Of a DNA stretch of 64,000 nucleotides, positions 34,406 to 42,777 are shown piece after piece. A program made the position numbers and the translations under genes. Within the stretch, counting starts at the first letter, position 1, and the number at the start of each line of letters is the position of its first letter. Under the pieces are notes generated by a model, which saw nothing but the letters and a program-made list of their open reading frames with translations, made no database searches and had not been told where the DNA came from. Origin of the DNA: Neorhizobium galegae bv. officinalis (GTDB lineage Bacteria; Pseudomonadota; Alphaproteobacteria; Rhizobiales; Rhizobiaceae); NCBI GenBank assembly GCA_000985875.1, contig CCRI01000018.1, positions 62,001-126,000 of the forward strand. The letters run 5' to 3'.

Positions 34406-35373
34406 CCCAACTTCGTTCCCATCCACGGTTGGTTCGCAAACTGCAGGACGCCCTGGGCGACCAACTCTGTATCGCGCTCGATGACGCCACCGTCGTCGAG
34501 ATCATGCTCAATCCGGACGGCCGCCTCTTTATCGAACGGATAGGGCACGGCGTGGCACCAGCGGGCGCAATGAGCACAGCCGCTGCCGAAGTTGTCATCG
34601 GCAGCGTTGCGCATGCCCTGCAGTCGGAGGCCGACGACGAGCGGCCAATCATCTCTGGCGAACTTCCGATTGGCGGACACCGCTTCGAGGGGCTGTTGCC
34701 GCCGGTGGTCTCCGGACCGACATTCACGATCCGCCGTCGTGCATCGCGTCTCATTCCACTGATAGACTATGTGAAATCGAAGGTGATGACCGAAGCCCAG
34801 GCATCTGCCATTCGAAGCGCTATCGATTCCCGAATGAACATCGTGATCTCGGGTGGCACCGGTTCAGGCAAGACCACGCTCGCTAACGCAATCATCGCCG
34901 AGATCGTTTTGAGCGCACCCGATGATCGCATGGTCATCCTCGAGGATACCGCCGAAATCCAGTGCGCGGCGGAAAACGCAGTCTGCCTGCATACCAGCGA
35001 TACGATCGACATGGCGCGGTTGCTAAAAAGCACCATGCGGCTACGTCCAGACCGCATCATCGTCGGCGAGGTCCGCGACGGGGCAGCGCTCACCCTGCTG
35101 AAAGCCTGGAACACCGGCCATCCGGGAGGCGTCACTACCATCCACTCCAACACCGCAATGTCGGCGCTGCGCCGGCTGGAACAACTGACGGCTGAAGCGA
35201 GCCAGCAGCAAATGCAGGAGGTGATCGGCGAGGCGGTCGATCTCGTGGTCTCGATCGAGCGGACGGGGAAGGGGAGGCGGGTCCGCGAAGTGATCCACAT
35301 CGAAGGATACCGCAACAATCACTACCAGACCGAACATTATGCCCAGATCGACGAGGACAGCCATGTCGCGTAA
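34402..35373 (+). CDS. trbB: Conjugation ATPase TrbB (VirB11 family)
   Basis: This is a 323-aa secretion ATPase of the VirB11/TrbB family. Walker A is VISGGTGSGKTTLANAIIAE (about 150), followed by the Asp box VILEDTAEIQC and LRPDRIIVGEVRDGAA (Walker B with the Glu, about 213) and GHPGGVTTIHSN (His box, about 240). GTG 34402 overlaps the traI stop as GTGA; the longer frame from 34081 is only a shadow of traI. It powers assembly of the mating channel at the inner membrane. Confidence 0.93.
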   Translation: MTQLRSHPRLVRKLQDALGDQLCIALDDATVVEIMLNPDGRLFIERIGHGVAPAGAMSTAAAEVVIGSVAHALQSEADDERPIISGELPIGGHRFEGLLPPVVSGPTFTIRRRASRLIPLIDYVKSKVMTEAQASAIRSAIDSRMNIVISGGTGSGKTTLANAIIAEIVLSAPDDRMVILEDTAEIQCAAENAVCLHTSDTIDMARLLKSTMRLRPDRIIVGEVRDGAALTLLKAWNTGHPGGVTTIHSNTAMSALRRLEQLTAEASQQQMQEVIGEAVDLVVSIERTGKGRRVREVIHIEGYRNNHYQTEHYAQIDEDSHVA

Positions 35374-35773
35374 GACCTATTCTCTTTTCGCAGCGATCAT
35401 GTTTGCTGCCATGTCCTTGAGCCTTTCGGAGCCTGCATTCGCGGGCTCAGGTGGCGGCGGTCTTCCGTGGGAGTCGCCACTGCAGCAGATCCAGCAGTCG
35501 ATCACCGGTCCTGTCGCCGGGTTCATTGCCCTTGCCGCAGTCGCGATCGCCGGTGCCATGCTGATTTTCGGCGGAGAGCTCAACGATTTTGCCCGTCGCC
35601 TTTGCTACGTCGCCCTGGTCGGTGGCGTTCTCCTCGGGGCCACCCAGATCGTTGCCCTGTTTGGCGCAACTGGTGCATCAATTGGTGAGCCCCAGGCCGA
35701 GGCGGGCATTGCTCCTGTTGTGTCGATGCCCGTGCCGACGCAGCCAGCAGCAGGGGAGGGGGCTCGTGGCTGA
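35363..35773 (+). CDS. trbC: TrbC conjugative pilin
   Basis: This 136-aa protein has a long signal peptide (MSRKTYSLFAAIMFAAMSLS, cleavage after AFA near residue 28) and two hydrophobic segments, GFIALAAVAIAGAMLIFGG and LCYVALVGGVLLGATQIVAL, as in VirB2/TrbC pilins. In the TrbC family the processed subunit is circularised and forms the pilus. ATG 35363 lies inside the end of trbB. The Gly-rich GSGGGGLPWESPL after the cleavage site is typical. Confidence 0.88.
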   Translation: MSRKTYSLFAAIMFAAMSLSLSEPAFAGSGGGGLPWESPLQQIQQSITGPVAGFIALAAVAIAGAMLIFGGELNDFARRLCYVALVGGVLLGATQIVALFGATGASIGEPQAEAGIAPVVSMPVPTQPAAGEGARG

Positions 35774-36065
35774 AGCCGGTTCCAACCTTATACGGTCGCG
35801 GGTGCATCGGGCGCTGTCGCGTCCCAACCTGTTGATGGGCGCCGATCGCGAGCTTGTCCTGGTAACCGCTCTCGCCGCCGTTATCCTGATATTCGTTGTG
35901 CTAACCTGGTATGCGGCCCTGTTCGGCGTGGCGATCTGGCTGGTCGCGGTCGCAGCCCTTCGTATGATGGCCAAGGCCGACCCGCTGATGCGAAGGGTTT
36001 ACATCAGGCATATCTCCTACAAAACATTCTACCGCGCGACGTCGTCGCCGTGGCGCAGGTATTGA
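35766..36065 (+). CDS. trbD: TrbD inner-membrane protein
   Basis: This 99-aa protein starts at GTG 35766, overlapping trbC by eight bases. Two hydrophobic helices (LVTALAAVILIFVVLTW and ALFGVAIWLVAVAALRMM, about 32-66) and the ending SYKTFYRATSSPWRRY identify TrbD, the VirB3-like partner of TrbE. Length equals that of Ti-plasmid TrbD as I remember it. Its stop lies inside the leader of trbE. Confidence 0.88.
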   Translation: MAEAGSNLIRSRVHRALSRPNLLMGADRELVLVTALAAVILIFVVLTWYAALFGVAIWLVAVAALRMMAKADPLMRRVYIRHISYKTFYRATSSPWRRY

Positions 36066-36076
36066 GGGAGCGCGGC

Positions 36077-38539
36077 ATGGTTGCCCTCAAATCCTTCCGC
36101 CATTCCGGACCGTCCTTTGCCGATCTCGTTCCCTATGCCGGGTTGGTCGATAACGGTGTCCTTCTCCTGAAGGACGGCTCGCTGATGGCGGGCTGGTACT
36201 TTGCCGGACCCGATAGCGAAAGCTCGACCGAGGCCGAGCGAAACGAGGTGTCGCGGCAGATCAATGCAATCCTGTCGCGCCTCGGTTCCGGCTGGATGAT
36301 CCAGGTCGAGGCTGTCCGGGTGCCGACGGGAGATTATCCGACGGAGGAAGTCAGTCATTTCCCCGATCCGGTCACCCGCGCCATCGATGCCGAACGACGG
36401 GCGCATTTCCAGAAGGAAAGGGGACATTACGAAAGCCGTCACGCCGTTATCCTGACCTGGCGCCCACCCGAGCCGCGGCGGTCCGGATTGACGCGCTATA
36501 TCTATTCCGACATTGGCAGCCGATCCGCCACGTATGCCGACAAGGCGCTTGAGAGTTTTCTAACGTCGATCCGCGAGGTCGAACAGTATCTTGCCAATGT
36601 CGTTTCGATCCGACGGATGATGACGCGCGAAACGCCGGAGCACGGCGGTCATCGTATCGCCCGCTACGACGAACTCTTCCAGTTTATCCGCTTTTGCATC
36701 ACCGGGGAAAATCATCCGGTGCGCCTGCCAGAGATCCCGATGTATCTCGACTGGCTGGTCACAGCCGAGCTGCAACACGGTCTGACGCCACTTGTTGAGA
36801 ACCGGTTTCTGGGCGTGGTGGCGATCGACGGACTGCCTGTCGAAAGCTGGCCGGGAATACTCAACAGTCTTGACCTGATGCCGCTCAGCTATCGATGGTC
36901 GTCTCGCTTCGTCTTCCTCGATGCCGAGGAAGCGAGGGCCAGGCTCGAGCGGACCCGCAAAAAGTGGCAACAGAAAGTTCGGCCATTCTTCGACCAGTTG
37001 TTTCAGACGCAATCGCGTTCGCTCGATCAGGACGCGATGCTGATGGTCGCAGAGACCGACGACGCGATCGCCGAAGCCTCGTCACAGCTCGTGGCGTATG
37101 GCTACTACACGCCTGTCATCGTTCTCTTCGATGAGGACCAGCAAAGCCTACAGGAGAAGTGTGAGGCGGTCCGCCGCTTGGTCCAGGCCGAAGGTTTTGG
37201 CGCCCGGATTGAGACACTCAATGCGACGGATGCGTTTCTCGGCAGCCTGCCGGGCGTTTCCTATGCTAATATCCGCGAGCCGCTGATCAACACGCGCAAT
37301 CTCGCCGACCTCATCCCGCTCAATTCGATCTGGTCGGGAAGCCCTGTAGCACCTTGCCCCTTCTACCCGGCCGGATCACCGCCGCTCATGCAGGTCGCAA
37401 GCGGATCGACACCGTTCCGGCTTAACCTGCATGTCGACGATGTCGGCCACACGCTGATCTTCGGGCCGACCGGTTCCGGCAAATCAACGCTGCTCTCATT
37501 GATCGCAGCCCAGTTCCGACGCTACGCCAATGCGCAGATCTTCGCCTTCGACAAGGGTGGCTCGATGCTGCCGCTGACGCTGGGGCTCGGCGGCGATCAT
37601 TACCAGATTGGTGGCGATGCTCAGGAAGCAGGGGAGGGAAGGGCACTCTCTTTCTGCCCACTGGCCGACCTCTCGACCGAGGGCGACCGTGCTTTCGCCA
37701 CCGAGTGGGTCGAGATGCTAGTGGCACTGCAGGGCGTAACGATCACCCCGGACTACCGCAATGCTATTTCACGGCAGGTCGGCCTGATGGCCGAGTCCCG
37801 CGGCCGCTCGCTCTCGGACTTCGTCTCGGGTGTCCAGATGCGGGAGATCAAGGACGCCCTGCATCATTATACCGTCGATGGGCCGATGGGTCAGCTGCTC
37901 GACGCCGAAGAAGACGGGCTGGCGCTCGGCACCTTCCAGTGCTTCGAGATCGAGGAGCTCATGAACATGGGCGAGCGTAATCTCGTGCCCGTGCTCACCT
38001 ATCTCATTCGACGCATCGAAAAGCGCCTCACCGGTGCACCCAGCCTGATCATCCTCGACGAAGCCTGGCTGATGCTCGGCCATCCGGTGTTTCGCGACAG
38101 GATTAGGGAGTGGTTGAAGGTGCTGCGCAAGGCCAATTGCGCTGTAGTGCTCGCCACCCAGTCGATCTCGGACGCCGAGCGCTCCGGCATCATCGATGTG
38201 CTGAAGGAATCCTGCCCCACGAAGATCTGCCTGCCAAATGGTGCTGCTCGGGAACCCGGCACGCGCGAGTTTTACGAGCGTATCGGCTTTAACGAACGAC
38301 AGATCGAGATCGTCGCCACCGCCATTCCGAAGCGAGACTATTACGTCGTGTCACCGGAGGGGCGCCGCCTATTCGATATGGCGCTTGGGGCGGTAGCGCT
38401 CTCCTTTGTCGGGGCCTCCGGAAAGGAAGACCTCAAGCGCATTCGCGCCCTGCAACTTGAACATGGGGCCGCCTGGCCTCTTCACTGGCTCCAGCAACGG
38501 GGGATCGCCCATGCCGATACGCTCTTCCCAACCCAGTAG
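36077..38539 (+). CDS. trbE: Conjugation ATPase TrbE (VirB4 family)
   Basis: This is an 820-aa VirB4-type ATPase. The N-terminal FRHSGPSFADLVPYAGLVDN is a fixed opening of rhizobial TrbE. Walker A is IFGPTGSGKSTLLSLIAAQF (about 460), Walker B SLIILDEAWLMLG (about 655), followed by VVLATQSISD. ATG 36077 has GAGGGAG about seven bases upstream; a GTG at 36050 would add nine residues. It is the main energising subunit of the mating channel at the inner membrane and is expected to work with TrbB. Confidence 0.93.
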   Translation: MVALKSFRHSGPSFADLVPYAGLVDNGVLLLKDGSLMAGWYFAGPDSESSTEAERNEVSRQINAILSRLGSGWMIQVEAVRVPTGDYPTEEVSHFPDPVTRAIDAERRAHFQKERGHYESRHAVILTWRPPEPRRSGLTRYIYSDIGSRSATYADKALESFLTSIREVEQYLANVVSIRRMMTRETPEHGGHRIARYDELFQFIRFCITGENHPVRLPEIPMYLDWLVTAELQHGLTPLVENRFLGVVAIDGLPVESWPGILNSLDLMPLSYRWSSRFVFLDAEEARARLERTRKKWQQKVRPFFDQLFQTQSRSLDQDAMLMVAETDDAIAEASSQLVAYGYYTPVIVLFDEDQQSLQEKCEAVRRLVQAEGFGARIETLNATDAFLGSLPGVSYANIREPLINTRNLADLIPLNSIWSGSPVAPCPFYPAGSPPLMQVASGSTPFRLNLHVDDVGHTLIFGPTGSGKSTLLSLIAAQFRRYANAQIFAFDKGGSMLPLTLGLGGDHYQIGGDAQEAGEGRALSFCPLADLSTEGDRAFATEWVEMLVALQGVTITPDYRNAISRQVGLMAESRGRSLSDFVSGVQMREIKDALHHYTVDGPMGQLLDAEEDGLALGTFQCFEIEELMNMGERNLVPVLTYLIRRIEKRLTGAPSLIILDEAWLMLGHPVFRDRIREWLKVLRKANCAVVLATQSISDAERSGIIDVLKESCPTKICLPNGAAREPGTREFYERIGFNERQIEIVATAIPKRDYYVVSPEGRRLFDMALGAVALSFVGASGKEDLKRIRALQLEHGAAWPLHWLQQRGIAHADTLFPTQ

Positions 38540-39320
38540 AACATTGCACGCCGTGCTTTGTGCGGTCCTCATGCTCTCGTCTGCTCTCTCGCTCCCTGCA
38601 CAGGCCGGTGGCGTCACGGGGCAGGCGACCGAATGGACGCAGCTGGCCAACAATACGGAGCTGATCAGCCTCGTCGGCAAGTCCGCTGAGCAGGTTAACA
38701 ACCAGATCACCCAGATCTCGCAGTTGGCCGAGCAGATCCAGAACCAGCTCAACATCTACAAGAACATGCTGCAGAACACCGCGCAGTTGCCCGAGCATGT
38801 CTGGGGTCAGGTCGAAAATGACCTGAAGAACCTCCAGAACGTCGTCAATCAGGGACAGGGCGTCGCCTTCTCCATGGGCAATGTCGACGATGTGCTGAAG
38901 CAGCGCTTCCAGAGCTTCGCCGACATGAAGAGCAATCTGCCTGACGGCGCGAGCTTCTCCACGACCTATCAGAGCTGGTCCGACACCAATCGCGACACGA
39001 TCGCCGGCACGCTGAAGGCTGCCAATCTGACGGCCGAACAATTCTCCAGCGAGGAGAGCACTATGTCGCAGCTCAGGTCGATGTCGGAATCGGCCGATGG
39101 CCAGATGAAGGCGCTGCAGGTCGGCCACGATATCGCCGCACAGCAGGTCGCCCAGATGCAGAAACTGCGCGGTCTGGTCTCCCAGCAGATGACGATGATG
39201 GGGACCTGGTACCGGTCCGAGCAGGCGCAAAAGGATCTGGCGCAAGCGCGACGTGAACAATTCTTTAGCGGGACAGAGCGCGACATCAGAGGCGGCCAGA
39301 CGATGGAGCCGCGCTGGTGA
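38511..39320 (+). CDS. trbJ: TrbJ (VirB5-like) mating protein
   Basis: This 269-aa exported protein has a signal peptide (LHAVLCAVLMLSSALSLPAQ, cleavage near residue 32) and long heptad-rich helices (NNQITQISQLAEQIQNQLNI, about 65-84). It is the VirB5-like pilus-tip or adhesion component. ATG 38511 lies inside the end of trbE. Its last residues ERDIRGGQTMEPRW are nearly repeated at the end of the next gene product. Confidence 0.9.
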   Translation: MPIRSSQPSRTLHAVLCAVLMLSSALSLPAQAGGVTGQATEWTQLANNTELISLVGKSAEQVNNQITQISQLAEQIQNQLNIYKNMLQNTAQLPEHVWGQVENDLKNLQNVVNQGQGVAFSMGNVDDVLKQRFQSFADMKSNLPDGASFSTTYQSWSDTNRDTIAGTLKAANLTAEQFSSEESTMSQLRSMSESADGQMKALQVGHDIAAQQVAQMQKLRGLVSQQMTMMGTWYRSEQAQKDLAQARREQFFSGTERDIRGGQTMEPRW

Positions 39321-39550
39321 GCCCGCGGTTGATCGTCATTATCGCCCTCGTAGCGGTCGTTTCCGCGGCCGGTGCGAGCGTCATCACCTGGATCGTCGTT
39401 CAGCCGCAAGCCACGCCGATCTCCGGGTCGGACACGGCCGCAAGGAATTCGTCTTCCAATGAAGAACAGCGCCGACATCGCGAAGGGTTCTTTGGCGGGA
39501 ATCCCGAGCGCGACATCCGCGGCGGTCAGGAGATGAAGCCCCGATGGTAG
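39317..39550 (+). CDS. trbK: TrbK entry-exclusion-type protein
   Basis: This 77-aa protein starts at GTG 39317, overlapping trbJ by four bases. It has one N-terminal hydrophobic helix (LIVIIALVAVVSAAGASVIT) and a soluble tail ending PERDIRGGQEMKPRW, almost the same as the TrbJ end. TrbK proteins block redundant mating from cells carrying the same plasmid. No lipobox cysteine is present, unlike RP4 TrbK, so it is anchored by the helix. Confidence 0.8.
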   Translation: MSPRLIVIIALVAVVSAAGASVITWIVVQPQATPISGSDTAARNSSSNEEQRRHREGFFGGNPERDIRGGQEMKPRW

Positions 39551-40734
39551 CCGCTGTCTCTCCCCGGATGCTCGAACGGTCGTTCATCGCGATTGCAGTC
39601 GTGCTGCTAGCGACCACGCCAGCATTGGCGCAGCAAGGACAAGTCCTCACCACACTCGAAAATTCTGTCGTCACCGCCGCCAGGGGATGGGAGACGACGG
39701 TGATGAATGCCGCCCGCTCGTTGTTCTGGATCCTCGCCGGCATCGAGGTCGGGATTGCTGCGGTCTGGCTGGCAATCAACGCCGCCTCGCTCGACAGCTG
39801 GTTCGCCGAACTCGTCAAACGCATCATGTTCATCGGCCTGTTCGCCTTCATCCTCGATAGGGGGCCGGAGTTCGCCAAGGCCGTGGTCGACAGTCTCTAC
39901 CAGATCGGCGCCGGTGGGGGCTCTGCATCTCCCGCCAACATCTTCGACGCCGGCATTCGTGTCGCGACGAAAATGTCGGAACAGGCGAAGTTCGGGCTCT
40001 TCGAGGATAACTCGCTGGCGATCGCCGCCGTCTTCGCCATGGTCGTGGTCGTCGTGTCCTTCTCGCTGGTGGCGGCGATCTTCGTCGCCGTGATGGTCGA
40101 GATGTATGTCGGCCTGCTTGCCGGCATGATCATGCTCGGGCTTGGTGGCTCTTCCTATACCAAGGATTTTGCGATCAAGTACCTGATCTATGCCTTCTCC
40201 GTCGGCATGAAGCTGATGGCGCTTATCATGATCGCCAAGATCGGCTCGGACATCCTTCTTGGATTGGCAGAGGCGCCGACCGCGACCTCGGAACAGTTCA
40301 TCACCACGCTCGCGATTGCCGGCATCTCCGTCGTCGTCTTCGTCATCGCCATGTATGTGCCGCCGATCATACAGGGTGTGGTGCAGGGTGCGTCCGTTGG
40401 CGGCGGTATGGAGGCAATCCGTCATGGCGGACAGGCCGCGTCCTTTGCGGCGGGAGCCGGCTTTCTGGCAACAGCGGCGGCCAGCAGAGGGTTTCAGGCG
40501 GCGACGACGGCAAGGGCAGGGGGAGCATCGCTCGGCAGTTCCGCGTTGCGCGGCATGCAGGCTGGGTTTGGCGGAGCGGCCGGCGCAGTCGGCTCGGCGG
40601 CAAAGGAAAAGGCGATCGGTTCGCCCGGCGCCTATGCCGGATCGATGCTCGGCCTTGCCAACGCCAAGCTCGATCAATCATCCGGCCGGCCGGGCACACC
40701 GCCTCCACCACCGCCGATCAACGACAGCAAGTGA
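39544..40734 (+). CDS. trbL: TrbL (VirB6-like) polytopic channel protein
   Basis: This is a 396-aa inner-membrane protein with a signal-like start (LERSFIAIAVVLLATTPALA) and at least five further hydrophobic helices (about 55-75, 85-103, 160-185, 190-210, 255-280). The soluble tail is rich in Gly, Ala and Ser and ends in a proline run (TPPPPPPINDSK). It is the VirB6-like channel core. ATG 39544 overlaps the trbK stop; MLERS at 39568 is an alternative start. Confidence 0.9.
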   Translation: MVAAVSPRMLERSFIAIAVVLLATTPALAQQGQVLTTLENSVVTAARGWETTVMNAARSLFWILAGIEVGIAAVWLAINAASLDSWFAELVKRIMFIGLFAFILDRGPEFAKAVVDSLYQIGAGGGSASPANIFDAGIRVATKMSEQAKFGLFEDNSLAIAAVFAMVVVVVSFSLVAAIFVAVMVEMYVGLLAGMIMLGLGGSSYTKDFAIKYLIYAFSVGMKLMALIMIAKIGSDILLGLAEAPTATSEQFITTLAIAGISVVVFVIAMYVPPIIQGVVQGASVGGGMEAIRHGGQAASFAAGAGFLATAAASRGFQAATTARAGGASLGSSALRGMQAGFGGAAGAVGSAAKEKAIGSPGAYAGSMLGLANAKLDQSSGRPGTPPPPPPINDSK

Positions 40735-40749
40735 CGGGACGCTGAAAGA

Positions 40750-41412
40750 ATGGCCGGACAGAATATCCCAGATAATCCGTATATCGCGGCACGCAACGAG
40801 TGGAACGAGCGTTATGGCTCGTACGTCAAAGCGGCAGCCGCGTGGCGCGTCGTCGGCATTGCGGGAATGACAATGGCGGTCGTCGGTTTTGGCTACGCGC
40901 TCTACCAGAGCACCCAGGTCAAGCTGATCCCTTATATCGTCGAAGTCGACAAGCTCGGCACATCGGTCAATGCCGGCTTCCCCCAGCAGATCGAATATGC
41001 CGATCCACGCGTGGTGCGCGCGACACTCGGCAGCTTCGTGTCAAATTTTCGCTCCGTCACACCGGATGCAGTCGTACAGAAGCGGTATATCGACCGGACC
41101 TATGGGCTGCTCCGCACCTCCGATCCCGCCACGGAAAAGGTCAATGCCTGGTTTCGCTCGAATTCGCCCTTCGAGAAGGCGAAGACCGCAACGGTCGCGA
41201 TCGAGGTCAACAACATCGTCGCACTGTCGAACCAGAGCTACCAGATCGACTGGACGGAGTTCGAACGCGACCGCCGCGGCAAGGAGACTGCCACTCGCCG
41301 CTTCCGCGGGATCGCCACGGTGACACTGACACCGCCGCAGGACGAAGGCATCATCCGTCTCAATCCTATTGGTCTCTATCTCCGCGACTTCGACTGGACC
41401 GCGCAGCTCTGA
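40750..41412 (+). CDS. trbF: TrbF (VirB8-like) scaffold protein
   Basis: This 220-aa bitopic protein has DNPYIAARNEWNERYGSYVK at the cytoplasmic N-terminus, one helix (VVGIAGMTMAVVGFGYALYQ, about 34-53) and a periplasmic NTF2-like domain ending LNPIGLYLRDFDWTAQL. These are hallmarks of TrbF/VirB8 proteins that nucleate the secretion channel. It sits between trbL and trbG with a 15-bp spacer. Confidence 0.92.
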   Translation: MAGQNIPDNPYIAARNEWNERYGSYVKAAAAWRVVGIAGMTMAVVGFGYALYQSTQVKLIPYIVEVDKLGTSVNAGFPQQIEYADPRVVRATLGSFVSNFRSVTPDAVVQKRYIDRTYGLLRTSDPATEKVNAWFRSNSPFEKAKTATVAIEVNNIVALSNQSYQIDWTEFERDRRGKETATRRFRGIATVTLTPPQDEGIIRLNPIGLYLRDFDWTAQL

Positions 41413-41417
41413 AAGGC

Positions 41418-42284
41418 ATGGCTCCGAATATGAACAGATCACACGAACTATTGCAGGCCACGATGAGTGCCGGCGTCATTGCCATCATTGTTGCGACCAC
41501 TTGCGTCTTTTTCCCATCTGCGTCTCTCGCCGCTGATGGCGTCACCGCCAACGAGGCGAAGGGCATGGGAATTTCGACACAGTGGCGTGGAAGTCGCGGC
41601 CTCGTAACGAAGGGCGCGGATGGCAAGGTCATCTTCCTTTACGGCGAGGTGCAGCCGTCGGTCGTCTGCTCACCGTTGCAGGTCTGCGACATCGAGCTTC
41701 AGGGTGGCGAGGTCGTTCGCGACGTGCTGGTCGGCGATACGGTGCGCTGGAAAGTAGAGCCTGCGACCTCAGGGGCAGCGGGCGGGCAAGCGATCCACCT
41801 GATCGTCAAGCCATCGGAGCCGGGCCTTGTCACCTCTATGGTCGTGACGACGTCGCGGCGGACCTATCACATCCAGCTGAAATCGCATGCCACGCAGTAT
41901 ATGGCGCGCGTCGGGTTTGACTATCCCGAAGACGTCTCGGCAAAACTTGCCGACATTAACGCGCGGCTGGAAGCCAGCACCATTCCAGGCGCCGGCGTTC
42001 CGGCCGAGCAATTGAGCTTTGCCTATTCCGTCTCGGGGAGTGCGGGCTGGCGGCCGACGCGGGTCTACTCGGATGGGCAAAAAACCTACATCCAGTTTCC
42101 GCGGTCGATCTCCGGTCAGGATGCGCCGGTTCTCTTCGTTGTCTCCGGCGGCCAGAGCCGCATCGTCAACTATCGCATGAAGAGCAACATGATGGTGGTC
42201 GATTACAATATCGATCGTGCCGTCCTCGTCTCAGGCGTCGGTTGGAAACAGCAGAAGGTGACGATCAGCAGGGGAGGGCGGTGA
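41418..42284 (+). CDS. trbG: TrbG (VirB9-like) outer-membrane channel protein
   Basis: This is a 288-aa exported protein with a signal peptide (SAGVIAIIVATTCVFFPSAS, then LAA). The body has the beta-rich VirB9 pattern: GKVIFLYGEVQPSVVCSPLQ, VCDIELQGGEVV, HLIVKPSEPGLVTSMVVTTS, and RVYSDGQKTYIQFPRSI near the end. Start ATG 41418 was chosen; ATG 41430 gives MNRSHE and has a better-spaced GAAAGG. It forms the outer-membrane ring with TrbH and TrbI. Confidence 0.9.
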   Translation: MAPNMNRSHELLQATMSAGVIAIIVATTCVFFPSASLAADGVTANEAKGMGISTQWRGSRGLVTKGADGKVIFLYGEVQPSVVCSPLQVCDIELQGGEVVRDVLVGDTVRWKVEPATSGAAGGQAIHLIVKPSEPGLVTSMVVTTSRRTYHIQLKSHATQYMARVGFDYPEDVSAKLADINARLEASTIPGAGVPAEQLSFAYSVSGSAGWRPTRVYSDGQKTYIQFPRSISGQDAPVLFVVSGGQSRIVNYRMKSNMMVVDYNIDRAVLVSGVGWKQQKVTISRGGR

Positions 42285-42763
42285 TGCTGGACCTCCTTCG
42301 CCACAACTGGAACCGTCTCGGTCCCATTCGATGCTTCGCCACGGTGAGCGCCCTCGCCATTCTTCTCTCCGGGTGCCAGTCAATGGACGCCGATGGTCTC
42401 GTCGCAAGCGCAGCACCGACTGATGTCTCCGGACCAGCCGCCGGCGCCATTGCGGGAGATATGGTCAGCCGTCTTGCCGAACAGATCGGACAAGGGAAGG
42501 CGACCGTTGCGCTCAAGCAGGATGGTTCTCCATTCGGGCAGGCGCTTGAGGCGGCGTTGAGGGGATGGGGTTATGCCGTTGTCACCGACCAGAAGACGGA
42601 CAGCAAAGCGGCCGTCATCCCGCTTGCCTATGCAATCATGCCCTATGAAGGCCAGATGCTCGCACGGCTCTCGACGAGCAGTGTCGAGCTTGGTCGGGCC
42701 TATACCGTGACGACATCGGGTGCGACGCCCGCAAGCGCCGTTTCACTCATGCGGCGCGGGTGA
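42284..42763 (+). CDS. trbH: TrbH lipoprotein (VirB7-like role)
   Basis: This 159-aa protein has a lipobox, LAILLSGCQS with Cys at about residue 30, so it is probably acylated and held in the outer membrane. TrbH proteins stabilise the TrbG ring. ATG 42284 overlaps the trbG stop (TGATG), and the stop overlaps the trbI open frame. Confidence 0.88.
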   Translation: MLDLLRHNWNRLGPIRCFATVSALAILLSGCQSMDADGLVASAAPTDVSGPAAGAIAGDMVSRLAEQIGQGKATVALKQDGSPFGQALEAALRGWGYAVVTDQKTDSKAAVIPLAYAIMPYEGQMLARLSTSSVELGRAYTVTTSGATPASAVSLMRRG

Positions 42764-42777
42764 GGGAGGACATCATA

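Noticed and set aside
34081..35373. 430-codon frame suggesting a much longer trbB
   Set aside because: The extra N-terminal part overlaps traI in another frame; the GTG at 34402 overlapping the traI stop gives the normal 323-aa TrbB.
39607..40677. 356-codon minus-strand open frame
   Set aside because: It runs opposite trbL, is rich in His, Asp and Arg as expected of an antisense shadow in GC-rich DNA, and matches no family.
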